Counted from the stretch's first letter, positions 6,615 to 13,429 are shown. The stretch is 13,633 nucleotides of DNA from an uncultured cyanobacterium (GCA_947073895.1 CAMTNN010000022.1:1-13633); one strand, 5' to 3'. Made by a program: numbers and translations. Notes: a model not told the origin generated them from the letters alone.

Positions 6615-6643
6615 ATTATATATATTAATATAATAGGTGTAAA
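6615..6643 (-). promoter_or_regulatory. HU promoter
   Basis: On the minus strand, TTTACA (6643-6638) and TATAAT (6620-6615) have exact 17-base spacing. This is a strong sigma-70 promoter about 25 bases upstream of the HU start codon, giving a short leader with the AGGAGTG ribosome site. Confidence 0.75.
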
Positions 6644-6667
6644 ATTAGAAACATTTATTAAAATAAA

Positions 6668-6795
6668 TGTCGGACATATAAATTGATAATTATCAAAAAT
6701 GTCAGACATTTAGTTTGATAAATTCTTCCCTTAATATCATTCAAATTGAAAATTTATCAATCTATGTGTCAGACATTATCAATTTATGTGTCTAG
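6668..6795. repeat. Four-copy inverted/direct repeat array, candidate transposase end-binding sites
   Basis: Four related units of about 21-24 bp occur. Two on the plus strand are at 6668-6690 and 6700-6723, and two on the minus strand at 6752-6775 and 6775-6795. Three units begin with the palindrome TGTCNGACA, and all contain T-rich DNA ending TTGATAA. The outermost unit keeps only GACACAT plus ATTGATAA. The two pairs face each other across 28 bp. A perfect 14-bp palindrome TTGATAATTATCAA (6683-6696) overlaps the first unit. Arrays of about 22-bp sites at the ends are what MuA-type transposases bind, which fits the edge position. The alternative is operators for HU or another regulator. Confidence 0.75.
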
Positions 6796-6819
6796 TTATA
6801 ATAATTTTAATAAATAAAA

Positions 6820-6841
6820 AAAGAGTCCTTTCGGACTCTTT
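6820..6841 (-). terminator. Rho-independent terminator of tRNA-Ser
   Basis: A 9-bp stem, AAAGAGTCC (6820-6828) with GGACTCTTT (6833-6841), has a four-base loop. Read on the minus strand it is followed by a run of T (from 6820 down to 6815), directly after tRNA-Ser. It would also stop plus-strand transcripts weakly. Confidence 0.88.
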
Positions 6842-6846
6842 CTAAA

Positions 6847-6936
6847 TGGAGGAGGAGGTGGGATTCGAACCCACGGAACACTCGCATGTTCGACGGTTTT
6901 CAAGACCGCTCCAATCAACCGCTCTGGCACTCCTCC
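6847..6936 (-). tRNA. tRNA-Ser (anticodon UGA), with encoded CCA
   Basis: The cloverleaf is complete on the minus strand: acceptor GGAGGAG with CUCCUCC (7 bp), D-stem CCA/UGG, anticodon stem GCGGU/ACCGU around loop CUUGAAA (anticodon UGA), a long class II variable arm (GAACA/UGUUC), T-stem GUGGG/CCCAC with loop UUCGAAU, and CCA at 6849-6847. The long variable arm and UGA anticodon make it serine, reading UCA and UCG-type codons. The discriminator base by this pairing is U, where serine tRNAs of bacteria normally have G. It is flanked by its own promoter and terminator. Confidence 0.97.
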
Positions 6937-6963
6937 AGAATTATTTAATTGGTTTGCTTTTTT

Positions 6964-6992
6964 ATATTACACAAAACATTTTTTCTTGTAAA
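6964..6992 (-). promoter_or_regulatory. tRNA-Ser promoter
   Basis: On the minus strand, TTTACA (6992-6987) and TAATAT (6969-6964) are 17 bases apart, ending about 28 bases before the tRNA 5' end. The -35 lies inside the left arm of the 11-bp inverted repeat at 6985-7031. Confidence 0.7.
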
Positions 6993-7060
6993 GCCCCTCT
7001 TTTTATTTTTTAACAAGGGTGGCTTTACAAGTGGATTCAAACCGGTAAAAATTAAATATA
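6985..7060. repeat. Hairpin-bearing intergenic motif, copy 1
   Basis: A perfect 11-bp inverted repeat, CTTGTAAAGCC (6985-6995) and GGCTTTACAAG (7021-7031), spans a T-rich spacer. From GGGTGG (7017) through GGATTCAAACCGGT and ATTAAATATA (7051-7060), the sequence aligns with 11080-11122: 21 of 30 bases, then 10 of 10. In both copies the 3' arm pairs with its own, different 5' arm. Neither arm is followed by a U run, so it is not an obvious terminator. Function is unknown; strand uncertain. Confidence 0.5.
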
Positions 7061-7072
7061 AATAACTCGCTC

Positions 7073-7102
7073 TTGTCTTTCACTTCTTTTTTGTTATATA
7101 AT
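7073..7102 (+). promoter_or_regulatory. ruvA promoter
   Basis: TTGTCT (7073-7078) and a perfect TATAAT (7097-7102) are 18 bases apart, 22 bases before the ruvA ATG. No LexA-type box was recognised. Confidence 0.7.
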
Positions 7103-7124
7103 CTCTCATAGGGATTTTTAGAAT

Positions 7125-7733
7125 ATGTACGACTATGTAAAAGGATTTTTAACCGATAAACGCAAGACTTCCAAAGGCACTTTTGCAACGATTGAAACCT
7201 ATGGTGTTGGGTATTTATTAGAAATAACCGAACAAGATTTTATTAATTTTAATACATCCGAAGATGTTTCTCAAAAATTCTATACTTCACTTTTACATAG
7301 AGAAGACTCAATGAACCTTTATGGTTTCTCCAACAAAGAAACCAGAGACATATTCCAAATTCTTTTATCAGTTTCCGGAGTCGGCGCAAAAATGGCAATT
7401 GCACTGCTTAATGAATTTGATGCATGCGACCTGATTTCTTTTGTAATTGACGGAAACTTCAAAGAACTTACCCGCGCTAAAGGTGTTGGTCCAAAGCTTG
7501 CACAAAAGATTATTCTTGAACTCAAAGATAAACTGATGAAAACCGAACTACCTAAATCAAACGGTGTTCTGCCACAAAATCAGGCAATTTCCGACGCTCA
7601 ATCAATTATGCTTTCTCTCGGGTATGATAACAAAGAAATCGAAGACGCTTTATCAAAAGTAATATCTACAGTCGAGGATTCTTCGAACCCGGAAGAAATC
7701 TTAAGAAAGGCTCTAACATGTTTATCGATGTAA
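7125..7733 (+). CDS. ruvA: Holliday junction DNA helicase subunit RuvA
   Basis: This 202-aa protein has the usual RuvA length (about 200). RuvA tetramers hold the Holliday junction and load the RuvB motor for branch migration in recombinational repair. Domain I (1-62) is an OB fold opening MYDYVKGFLTDKR with YGVGYLLEI. Domain II (about 70-135) has two helix-hairpin-helix motifs: LLSVSGVGAKMAIALL (about 83-98) and LTRAKGVGPKLAQKIILELKDKL (about 113-135). Domain III (about 150-202), which binds RuvB, has DAQSIMLSLGYDNKEIEDAL. The start ATG 7125 has AGGGA upstream and gives the standard N-terminus. It is alone here, with its own promoter and a long hairpin terminator; ruvB and ruvC are not adjacent. 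Confidence 0.98.
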   Translation: MYDYVKGFLTDKRKTSKGTFATIETYGVGYLLEITEQDFINFNTSEDVSQKFYTSLLHREDSMNLYGFSNKETRDIFQILLSVSGVGAKMAIALLNEFDACDLISFVIDGNFKELTRAKGVGPKLAQKIILELKDKLMKTELPKSNGVLPQNQAISDAQSIMLSLGYDNKEIEDALSKVISTVEDSSNPEEILRKALTCLSM

Positions 7734-7756
7734 AAGCCAACAAAATATCAATTATT

Positions 7757-7816
7757 AAAATTGTCCCGTTTAAAATATTAATATTTGTAAAAATATTTTT
7801 AAACGGGGCAATTTTT
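7757..7816 (+). terminator. Long hairpin terminator of ruvA
   Basis: AAAATTGTCCCGTTT (from 7757) continuing to 7779 pairs with the strand ending GGGGCAATTTT (to about 7815). The stem is about 23 bp with one G-U and one bulge, then a T tail. The loop is short and AT-rich. This is unusually long for a terminator. Confidence 0.85.
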
Positions 7817-7858
7817 ATTTTGACCAGTTTTAGTATAAATGAATGAAAAGGGTTGTTT

Positions 7859-9442
7859 ATGAACTTTAATATTCCTAAATTTAATATCACTCCGTTTCAC
7901 CAAATTAATTTTAAAGGTGATGATAAAAAACCTTCAACATTTTCCCCAAAACCTATTCCAATGGACTCGTTTGAATTATCAGTCGGATATGTAAATGACC
8001 TGCACGGTCAAACAAATAATATGATGCGTATTTTATCCGGTATCAAAGGCGATTTAAGACTTTCAGCAGGGGACAATGATATCGGAGATGAAAAAAATCA
8101 AGGTGTTAGAAAAGCTACAACAGCATTTTTAAACAAAGCTAAAATCAGAGCTTCTGCTCTTGGAAACCATGAACTCGATACAACACAAAAAGATTGTATC
8201 GATGCAATAAACAATTTTAATGGCGATATGCTGTCTATAAATTATAAAAAATCACCACTTGAAGATCAGGATGATGATGAAATAGAAAAACTGGGTCGGG
8301 CAGAACTGGACAAACATATAAAAAAATCAACCATAGTAGAAGTTAAAGGAGAAAAAATCGGATTAATCGGCGCATCTCCTATGGATATGTTTGAAAGACT
8401 GACTCATCCAAATTATTACACTGATAGCTCAATAGATTCCCTTGAAGACACTATAGAAGAAATTCAGGAAGAAGCTGATGAACTTACAGAAAAAGGTGTT
8501 AACAAAATATTCTTACTTTCTCACCTTGGAAATAAGCGTGATAAAATTGTAGCGCAAAACACAAAAGGAATTGATGTAATAATTGGCGGTCATACTCATG
8601 AATTGATTCGTGATATTAAAGAAAATGAAAATCTGTTTTATTCAAAATCCGGAGAACCGGTTATTATTACAGAAGCTGGTCGTGATGGAAACTATTTCGG
8701 ACTTTTAAATCTGACATTTGACAAAAAAGGTGTTATAAAACAAGCTCAAAATAATATTGCCGAAACAAGATTATTTTCTAAAAACATGATTAATCAATAT
8801 CTGTTTGACACTTTACTTGGCAAGCCTGAAATTGTAGGTATTGTTGAACAAGCACCACCTCCGCCTCAATCTTTGTCAGATGAAAACCCTCACGCAAACT
8901 TTGCTTGCGATATTCTCAAAGAAAAAACTGATTCTGATATCGCATTATGGCATCACAGCGGCGTAAGGAACTTTTTCCATGAAGGAATTGTTGATTCAAG
9001 CGATGTAAAAGATATGGCACCTTTCTTGGATTATGTTGTAACAGCAAATGTTTCTGAAAAAGTCATTGTAGATATGTTTAAACACGCAATAGAAAATACT
9101 TATAAAAATCCGGCTCATAAACCGGGATTGGTAGCGGTTTCAGGCCTTGAATATTCTGTAAATCCTGAAAAAAGAACCCTTACCTCTATGAGCTTTATTG
9201 ACAACAATGGCAACAAGGAAATTATAGATGTTGATAACCCTAGAAAAGATAAATTATACAAAGTCGTAACAGATGAATTTTTAATGTCAGCTGGTGCTGA
9301 TTATGACATTCTAGCTCAGGAAGAAGAATATATTAACAAATTCCCTTATGATAAAGATTTTTTAATATGTGAATACTTAAAAGAACACAAAGAACCTATC
9401 GTTATCAATCATTCAGGACGTATAACTTACGAAAACAATTAA
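7859..9442 (+). CDS. 5'-nucleotidase/UshA-like metallophosphoesterase, first tandem copy
   Basis: This 527-aa protein belongs to the UshA/CpdB family, which removes phosphate from nucleotides or opens 2',3'-cyclic nucleotides using two metal ions. The metallophosphoesterase domain (about 36-300) has all ligands: DLHG (47-50), GDN (71-73), GNHE (102-105), SHLG (221-224) and GGHTHE (243-248). The C-terminal nucleotide-binding domain (about 345-527) has HHSGVR (365-370) where many members have an NxGGIR-type motif, and GLVAVSGLEYSV. There is no signal peptide, although most family members are secreted; the first 35 residues are polar and end in a proline-rich linker. I chose ATG 7859 with AAAAGGG six bases upstream; the frame's earlier TTG (7853) is less likely. 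Its paralogue starts 16 bases after its stop. Confidence 0.93.
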   Translation: MNFNIPKFNITPFHQINFKGDDKKPSTFSPKPIPMDSFELSVGYVNDLHGQTNNMMRILSGIKGDLRLSAGDNDIGDEKNQGVRKATTAFLNKAKIRASALGNHELDTTQKDCIDAINNFNGDMLSINYKKSPLEDQDDDEIEKLGRAELDKHIKKSTIVEVKGEKIGLIGASPMDMFERLTHPNYYTDSSIDSLEDTIEEIQEEADELTEKGVNKIFLLSHLGNKRDKIVAQNTKGIDVIIGGHTHELIRDIKENENLFYSKSGEPVIITEAGRDGNYFGLLNLTFDKKGVIKQAQNNIAETRLFSKNMINQYLFDTLLGKPEIVGIVEQAPPPPQSLSDENPHANFACDILKEKTDSDIALWHHSGVRNFFHEGIVDSSDVKDMAPFLDYVVTANVSEKVIVDMFKHAIENTYKNPAHKPGLVAVSGLEYSVNPEKRTLTSMSFIDNNGNKEIIDVDNPRKDKLYKVVTDEFLMSAGADYDILAQEEEYINKFPYDKDFLICEYLKEHKEPIVINHSGRITYENN

Positions 9443-9458
9443 TATAAAGCAGGAAAAT

Positions 9459-11042
9459 ATGAATCTAAAAATATCCCCATACAATTTCAACCAATATAAC
9501 TATTCATTCAAAAGTTCAAATCCAAACAAATTAGAAAAACAACCGAAGAATGATACATTTGAGCTGTCCGTCGGCTATGTAAATGATATTCACGGTTCGA
9601 CAAATAATATGATGCGTATTTTATCCGGACTGAAAGGGGACTTAAAACTTTCTGCGGGCGATAATTATGTAGGAGATGAAAACAATCAGGCGGTTCATAA
9701 AGCAACTGTACAGTTTTTGAACCTTGCCGATATAAAAGCAAGTGCTCTTGGAAACCATGAACTTGATACTACACAAAAAGACTGCGTTGATATTACAAAC
9801 AGTTTCAAAGGTGAATTGCTTTCTGCAAACTTTAATCAAGAACTGTTAGAAAATGAAAATATTGATGATATTAAAAAGTTTGATCGCTCAGATTTAAAAT
9901 CAGTTATCAAAAAATCAACTATCGTAGAAGTAAAAGGTGAAAAAATCGGATTAATCGGCGCATCTCCAATAGATATGTTTTCACGAGCTACACATCCGGA
10001 TTACCATACAGACTGCTCAATTGATGAACTGGAAGATACTATTGAAGATATTCAACAAGAAGCAAACAGACTTAAAGAACAAGGTATTAATAAAATATTT
10101 TTACTTTCCCACCTTGGTAACAAAACAGATAAAATAGTAGCAGAAAATACCGACGGAATTGATGTAATAATTGGTGGTCATACTCATGAACTTATTAAAG
10201 ATATTAAAGAAGGTGAAAACTTACTTTATTCAGAATCAGGTGAGCCGGTTATTATTACTGAAGCCGGAAAAAACGGAGTTCATTTTGGAGAATTAAATCT
10301 AACTTTTGATAAAGATGGTGTCATTACAAAAGCACAAAATAACATAGGAAAAACAAGAGATTTCCAAAAAAACCTAATTAATCAATACATCTTTGATTCA
10401 ATTTTAGGCAAACCGGAAAAAATCGGATATATCAAATATGCACCAGAACCCGTAACTGATTTAACAAAAGAAAATCCGCATGCAAACTTTATGTGCGATG
10501 CAATGCGTTATGAATTAAATGCAGAAATCGGATTATGGAATAACAGCGGAACTAGAGACTTTTTCCGAGAGGGCGTAATTGATTCAAGTGATATTAAAGA
10601 TATCGCACCGTTTGCAGATAAAATTTCCGTTGCAGATGTTCCTGAAAAAACTCTCGTAAACATGTTCAAACGCGCTGTAAGAGAAACATACACAACTCAA
10701 GGAAACAAACCTGGACTTATAGCTGTTTCAGGATTAAAATATTCAGTCAACCCTGAAAAAGGAATCTTAACAGGTATGACTTTCGTAGACAACGAAGGTT
10801 TAGAGCACAAAATAGACATCGATAATCCTCGTGAAGACAAAACATACAAAATCGTTGCAGACTCATTTGTTATGTCCTGGGGCGGTGATTTAGACATTTT
10901 AGCTCCTAAAGAAGAATGTACAGAATACCCGTTCAACAAAGATTTTGTAACCTGCGAATATATAAAACACCTTAACAAACCTATCGAAATCAACCAAACC
11001 GGTCGCATTATTTTTCAACAAGGGGCGGACGACATTTTATAA
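9459..11042 (+). CDS. 5'-nucleotidase/UshA-like metallophosphoesterase, second tandem copy
   Basis: This paralogue of the preceding gene is exactly the same length (527 aa), with roughly 60% identity by eye and no large gaps. All metal-site motifs are kept: DIHG (43-46), GDN (67-69), GNHE (98-101), SHLG (217-220) and GGHTHE (239-244). The substrate-loop motif differs: NNSGTR (361-366) replaces HHSGVR, and the inter-domain proline stretch of copy 1 (APPPPQ) is APEPVT. Different substrates or regulation are therefore likely. Again there is no signal peptide; the N-terminus (MNLKISPYNFNQYNYSFKSS) resembles copy 1 in ending with F-K before the domain. AGGAAAAT precedes ATG 9459. The two genes are probably one transcript. 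Confidence 0.93.
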   Translation: MNLKISPYNFNQYNYSFKSSNPNKLEKQPKNDTFELSVGYVNDIHGSTNNMMRILSGLKGDLKLSAGDNYVGDENNQAVHKATVQFLNLADIKASALGNHELDTTQKDCVDITNSFKGELLSANFNQELLENENIDDIKKFDRSDLKSVIKKSTIVEVKGEKIGLIGASPIDMFSRATHPDYHTDCSIDELEDTIEDIQQEANRLKEQGINKIFLLSHLGNKTDKIVAENTDGIDVIIGGHTHELIKDIKEGENLLYSESGEPVIITEAGKNGVHFGELNLTFDKDGVITKAQNNIGKTRDFQKNLINQYIFDSILGKPEKIGYIKYAPEPVTDLTKENPHANFMCDAMRYELNAEIGLWNNSGTRDFFREGVIDSSDIKDIAPFADKISVADVPEKTLVNMFKRAVRETYTTQGNKPGLIAVSGLKYSVNPEKGILTGMTFVDNEGLEHKIDIDNPREDKTYKIVADSFVMSWGGDLDILAPKEECTEYPFNKDFVTCEYIKHLNKPIEINQTGRIIFQQGADDIL

Positions 11043-11069
11043 AATTACAAGTTGAGAGTGCACTTCGGA

Positions 11070-11122
11070 GTCGTCCTTTGGGTGGGACGACCAGCGGGTT
11101 CAAGCTGGTTGGATTAAATATA
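11070..11122. repeat. Hairpin-bearing intergenic motif, copy 2
   Basis: A GC-rich island in AT-rich DNA. GTCGTCC (11070-11076) pairs with GGACGAC (11085-11091). ACCAGC (11090-11095) pairs with GCTGGT (11104-11109) around loop GGGTTCAA. The two stems share two bases, so they may alternate. From GGGTGG (11080) onward it aligns with 7017-7060. No U run follows, and the LCP promoter starts 24 bases downstream. Confidence 0.5.
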
Positions 11123-11145
11123 TATATTTTTGTTAAAAAAGCCAT

Positions 11146-11194
11146 TTGACCTTGGAGATTTTAGATTCTTTATAATATAATTTTTATTATAAAG
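11146..11194 (+). promoter_or_regulatory. LCP gene promoter with dyad over the -10
   Basis: TTGACC (11146-11151) and TATAAT (11171-11176) are 19 bases apart, slightly long. A perfect 10-bp inverted repeat, CTTTATAATA (11168-11177) and TATTATAAAG (11185-11194), covers the -10 and the start of the leader, ending just before the ribosome site. It may be an operator or a leader hairpin. Confidence 0.55.
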
Positions 11195-11203
11195 AGGCTA
11201 GTC

Positions 11204-12511
11204 ATGAAAACTATAAACAGTCAGCAAGAAGAATATAGAGCATTTTTACAAAATATACGCAAAGACAAAGAAGAATCATCAAATCTTGTTAAACTCGTTT
11301 TTACAATTGTTACAGCGCTTTTATGTGCAGTTATTGTTTGTGTGATTCTTGTAGCAAATAATTTTTTTATGGGAGACAATCCTTCTGTATCGGAAGATAT
11401 GAGCGGACTTTTTAAATTCTCACGCAGTGAAAAAGAAGGATTCAATGTGCCTTTCACCCCGAGAAAACAAAATATTTTACTTCTCGGCGTTGATTCAAAT
11501 GGCAGTGGCACTGATATGTGGGAAGGTACACGTTCTGATACAATTATTGTAGTTAATATTGACCCAAGAACTCATTCTATTAAAGCAATTTCTATTCCTC
11601 GTGACAGTAAAGTTTATCTTCCCGATAACAAAGGAGTGCAAAAAATCAATTCTGCTCACGCTTTAGGCGGGATAAATCTTGTTAAAAAGACTCTTAAAGA
11701 AACTTTTGGTATAAAAATTGATAAATATATTATTGTTCATGACAGCGCAGTAGAAAAAACTGTTGATGCTTTAGGCGGAATTCCTATTTACGTTGAAAAA
11801 CGTATGTATTACAACGATTACGCAGGCAAACTTCATATTGATTTGCAAAAAGGAAATACAGTTCTTAACGGGAAACAGGCTGTCGGATATTTACGTTACA
11901 GAAAAGACGGACTTGGAGACATCGGAAGAACCCAGCGTCAACAATGGTTTATCAAAGGATTATTTGACAGATTACATTCTCCGCAGGTAATTCCAAAGAT
12001 ACCTGAAGTTATTAATGCATTAAATTCTTCCGTAAAAACCGATATGAGTTTTTATGAACTTTCACAATACGCTGCAATGGCAAGAAGTATTGATAAAAAC
12101 AAAATTGAAATCGCAACTCTTCCTGGTGCGCCAAACCAAAAAGGTTACATAAGCTACTGGATTCTTGACCCTGTAAAGACACAAGAAGTTATTAACAGAA
12201 TGATTTACAGAGACAAACCAAACCTTGAAGGTGTAAAATTCAAAGGCGGAATTATGTATTCCCCAAGACGTGAAGATGATGCACAAGCTTTGAAAGATAA
12301 ACTTAATGATTTAGGATTTGAAGTCAATATGCTTAAGATTACACATCTTTCACATTCAAGATTTGTTGCAAATAAAAATATGGTTACTTTGGATTTCTTT
12401 AACTGGTTAGAAAAGAAAATCCCTGAGATACAGAATTCACAATTCATTTATGACCCGACTGAAACATTCTCAGTTGGCAGTGATTTTACAATTGTTTTAG
12501 CGGAGGAATAG
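11204..12511 (+). CDS. LytR-CpsA-Psr (LCP) family protein with C-terminal LytR_C-like domain
   Basis: This 435-aa membrane-anchored enzyme is of the LCP family, which transfers undecaprenyl-linked glycopolymers to peptidoglycan or other envelope acceptors. A cytoplasmic N-terminus (1-27) is followed by one transmembrane helix (about 28-52) and an extracytoplasmic LCP domain (about 88-255) with the signature residues: NILLLGVD (90-97), TRSDTI (109-114), SIPRDSKV (130-137), INSAHALGG (148-156), and LRYRKDGLGDIGRTQRQQ (230-247) holding the arginines that bind the pyrophosphate. A C-terminal region (about 335-435) containing GVKFKGGIMYSPRREDDAQA resembles LytR_C. ATG 11204 has AAAGAGG upstream. 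The gene ends three bases before the nitroreductase start, forming an operon. Confidence 0.93.
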   Translation: MKTINSQQEEYRAFLQNIRKDKEESSNLVKLVFTIVTALLCAVIVCVILVANNFFMGDNPSVSEDMSGLFKFSRSEKEGFNVPFTPRKQNILLLGVDSNGSGTDMWEGTRSDTIIVVNIDPRTHSIKAISIPRDSKVYLPDNKGVQKINSAHALGGINLVKKTLKETFGIKIDKYIIVHDSAVEKTVDALGGIPIYVEKRMYYNDYAGKLHIDLQKGNTVLNGKQAVGYLRYRKDGLGDIGRTQRQQWFIKGLFDRLHSPQVIPKIPEVINALNSSVKTDMSFYELSQYAAMARSIDKNKIEIATLPGAPNQKGYISYWILDPVKTQEVINRMIYRDKPNLEGVKFKGGIMYSPRREDDAQALKDKLNDLGFEVNMLKITHLSHSRFVANKNMVTLDFFNWLEKKIPEIQNSQFIYDPTETFSVGSDFTIVLAEE

Positions 12512-12514
12512 ATT

Positions 12515-13117
12515 ATGGCAGACATTTTAGAACTTATTTCATCAAGAAAAAGCGTAAGAAAATATTTGGATAAACATATTCCTGATGAGGATTTGCATAA
12601 GATTCTTGAAGCAGGACGCCTTGCTCATTCTTGGATGAATGTTCAGTGTTGGAAATTTATTCTTGTTAAAAATCAGGAAACAAAAGATTTACTTTCAGAA
12701 CTTTCAATAGGTCAACCTCAGGTTAAGAACGCAGATGCAGTGATTGTTTGCGTAGCAGATACTCAGGCTTGGGAAGATGCTAAAATTACTCATATTCAAA
12801 AGCCTGCTTTGAATCCTGCGCTGCAGTGTGAAAACGGAATTTTGATTCGCTCATTGGAACAAGTAATTTATCCTGTTTCTTATATGATGCTTGAAGCTCA
12901 TTCGTTAGGTGTTTCTTCTTGTATAATTGGTGCTTTTGGAAGTGAAATTACAGCTGTTTTACCTGAAGTTTCAGCAAAAGCAAAACAAGCACTGAATTTG
13001 AATGATAATCAGATTATTTCAACAATTATTACGTTGGGTTATGATGCGGAGAACAAAGAAACCGTCAAAGTTCGTAAAAACTTTGATGATGTAGTTTTTA
13101 ATGAGAAACTATCTTAG
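12515..13117 (+). CDS. Nitroreductase-family FMN oxidoreductase
   Basis: This 200-aa member of the nitroreductase superfamily is a dimeric FMN enzyme using NAD(P)H. The N-terminal FMN-binding motif RKSVRKY (about 11-17) is followed by EAGRLAHSWMNVQCWKFILV (residues 32-51), the variant of the A-P-S-x-x-N-x-Q-P-W block. Toward the C-terminus, MMLEAHSLGVSSCIIGAFG and IISTIITLGYD match the family's helix and last strand. Tryptophan (W41) and cysteine (C45) replace the usual Pro-Ser and Pro of the flavin block. The substrate cannot be told. The ribosome site GGAGGA lies inside the end of the LCP gene, with a three-base gap, so the two are co-transcribed. The stop overlaps the stop of the opposite gene. 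Confidence 0.93.
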   Translation: MADILELISSRKSVRKYLDKHIPDEDLHKILEAGRLAHSWMNVQCWKFILVKNQETKDLLSELSIGQPQVKNADAVIVCVADTQAWEDAKITHIQKPALNPALQCENGILIRSLEQVIYPVSYMMLEAHSLGVSSCIIGAFGSEITAVLPEVSAKAKQALNLNDNQIISTIITLGYDAENKETVKVRKNFDDVVFNEKLS

Positions 13118-13314
13118 TTAGGTTCACCGTTAACCATTTTCAAGATTTCTACCACTTTTGGCATTTGACAGTCAAAAGAGTAATGTGCTTTGCGGATTGA
13201 GCATTCTGCACAGTTGCCGTTAAGACGATAACATTCAAGCGCCTGTTCAGTCCAGTTTCTTGTAATGGATTCAGAAATGGTTGTAGGTTGTTCCTGCAAT
13301 GTAGTGTTTAACAT
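13114..13314 (-). CDS. Small four-cysteine protein, unknown function
   Basis: This 66-aa protein, when started at ATG 13314 (GGGGAGA about nine bases upstream), has cysteines at 28, 35, 38 and 49 (C-x6-C-x2-C-x10-C): ECYRLNGNCAECSIRKAHYS then FDCQMPKVVEIL. The spacing suggests a metal site (zinc or iron-sulphur), which is inference. I do not recognise the family. The frame is open to 13407, but the extra 31 residues are hydrophobic and basic and lack a clear ribosome site. Its stop overlaps the nitroreductase stop by three bases tail to tail. Confidence 0.7.
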   Translation of the reverse strand: MLNTTLQEQPTTISESITRNWTEQALECYRLNGNCAECSIRKAHYSFDCQMPKVVEILKMVNGEPN

Positions 13315-13400
13315 AATATACAATCTCCCCACTAATATCATAAATCTTTTAAAAAATCTGACATCATGTATTTGTATGATTTTATGAAAATTTATTTCTA

Positions 13401-13429
13401 TTGACAAATTACAATTGTTAAAAATTAAT
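13401..13429 (+). promoter_or_regulatory. Candidate promoter of the clp gene
   Basis: A perfect TTGACA (13401-13406) is followed after 17 bases by ATTAAT (13424-13429), about 60 bases before the Clp start. A nearer pair, TTGAAA (13446) and TAATAT (13468), would start inside the ribosome site, so it is less likely. No CIRCE element was seen. Confidence 0.5.

Larger units (their letters stand above)
972..6799 (-). mobile_element. Mu-like transposable element carrying only early genes
   Basis: The gene order matches the early region of phage Mu: divergent repressor, Ner-like regulator, MuA-like transposase, MuB-like ATPase, small genes, GemA/gp16-like protein, Mor-like activator. The operon runs on the minus strand from 5275 to 997. 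The outer left end in Mu terms would be near 6775-6800, where four repeats lie. The other end would be between the ABC stop (967) and the mor-like stop (997). ATAAC at 972-976 and its inverted copy GTTAT at 6795-6799 are the limits given here, but this is only a candidate. Flanking bases are AAAAA and AATAA, so no clean 5-bp target duplication is proven. No capsid, portal, tail or lysis gene is present. Whether HU (6314-6589) is inside the element is also inferred. Confidence 0.65.

Noticed and set aside
6590..6709. Longer HU frame starting at 6709 (40 extra residues).
   Set aside because: The extension covers the promoter and a repeat unit, has no ribosome site, and HU proteins start at the MNKEEL-type sequence with AGGAGTG directly upstream.
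6668..6795. The repeat array as a CRISPR.
   Set aside because: Units are imperfect, in both orientations, with irregular spacers and no cas genes.
6847..6936. tRNA-Ser as the attachment site of the element.
   Set aside because: The tRNA is intact with its own terminator and no partial copy exists at the other end; MuA-type elements insert with little site preference.
6985..7031. Inverted repeat as a terminator.
   Set aside because: No U run follows either strand, and no gene ends there.
7859..11042. Idea that the two cyclic-phosphodiesterase-type enzymes process the 2',3'-cyclic phosphate left by the ribozyme.
   Set aside because: They lie outside the element, act on nucleotides rather than RNA ends in known relatives, and nothing links them but proximity.
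13315..13407. Longer start (97 aa) of the four-cysteine protein.
   Set aside because: The extra N-terminus spans the region expected to hold its promoter and the clp promoter, and the ATG at 13314 has a purine-rich site.
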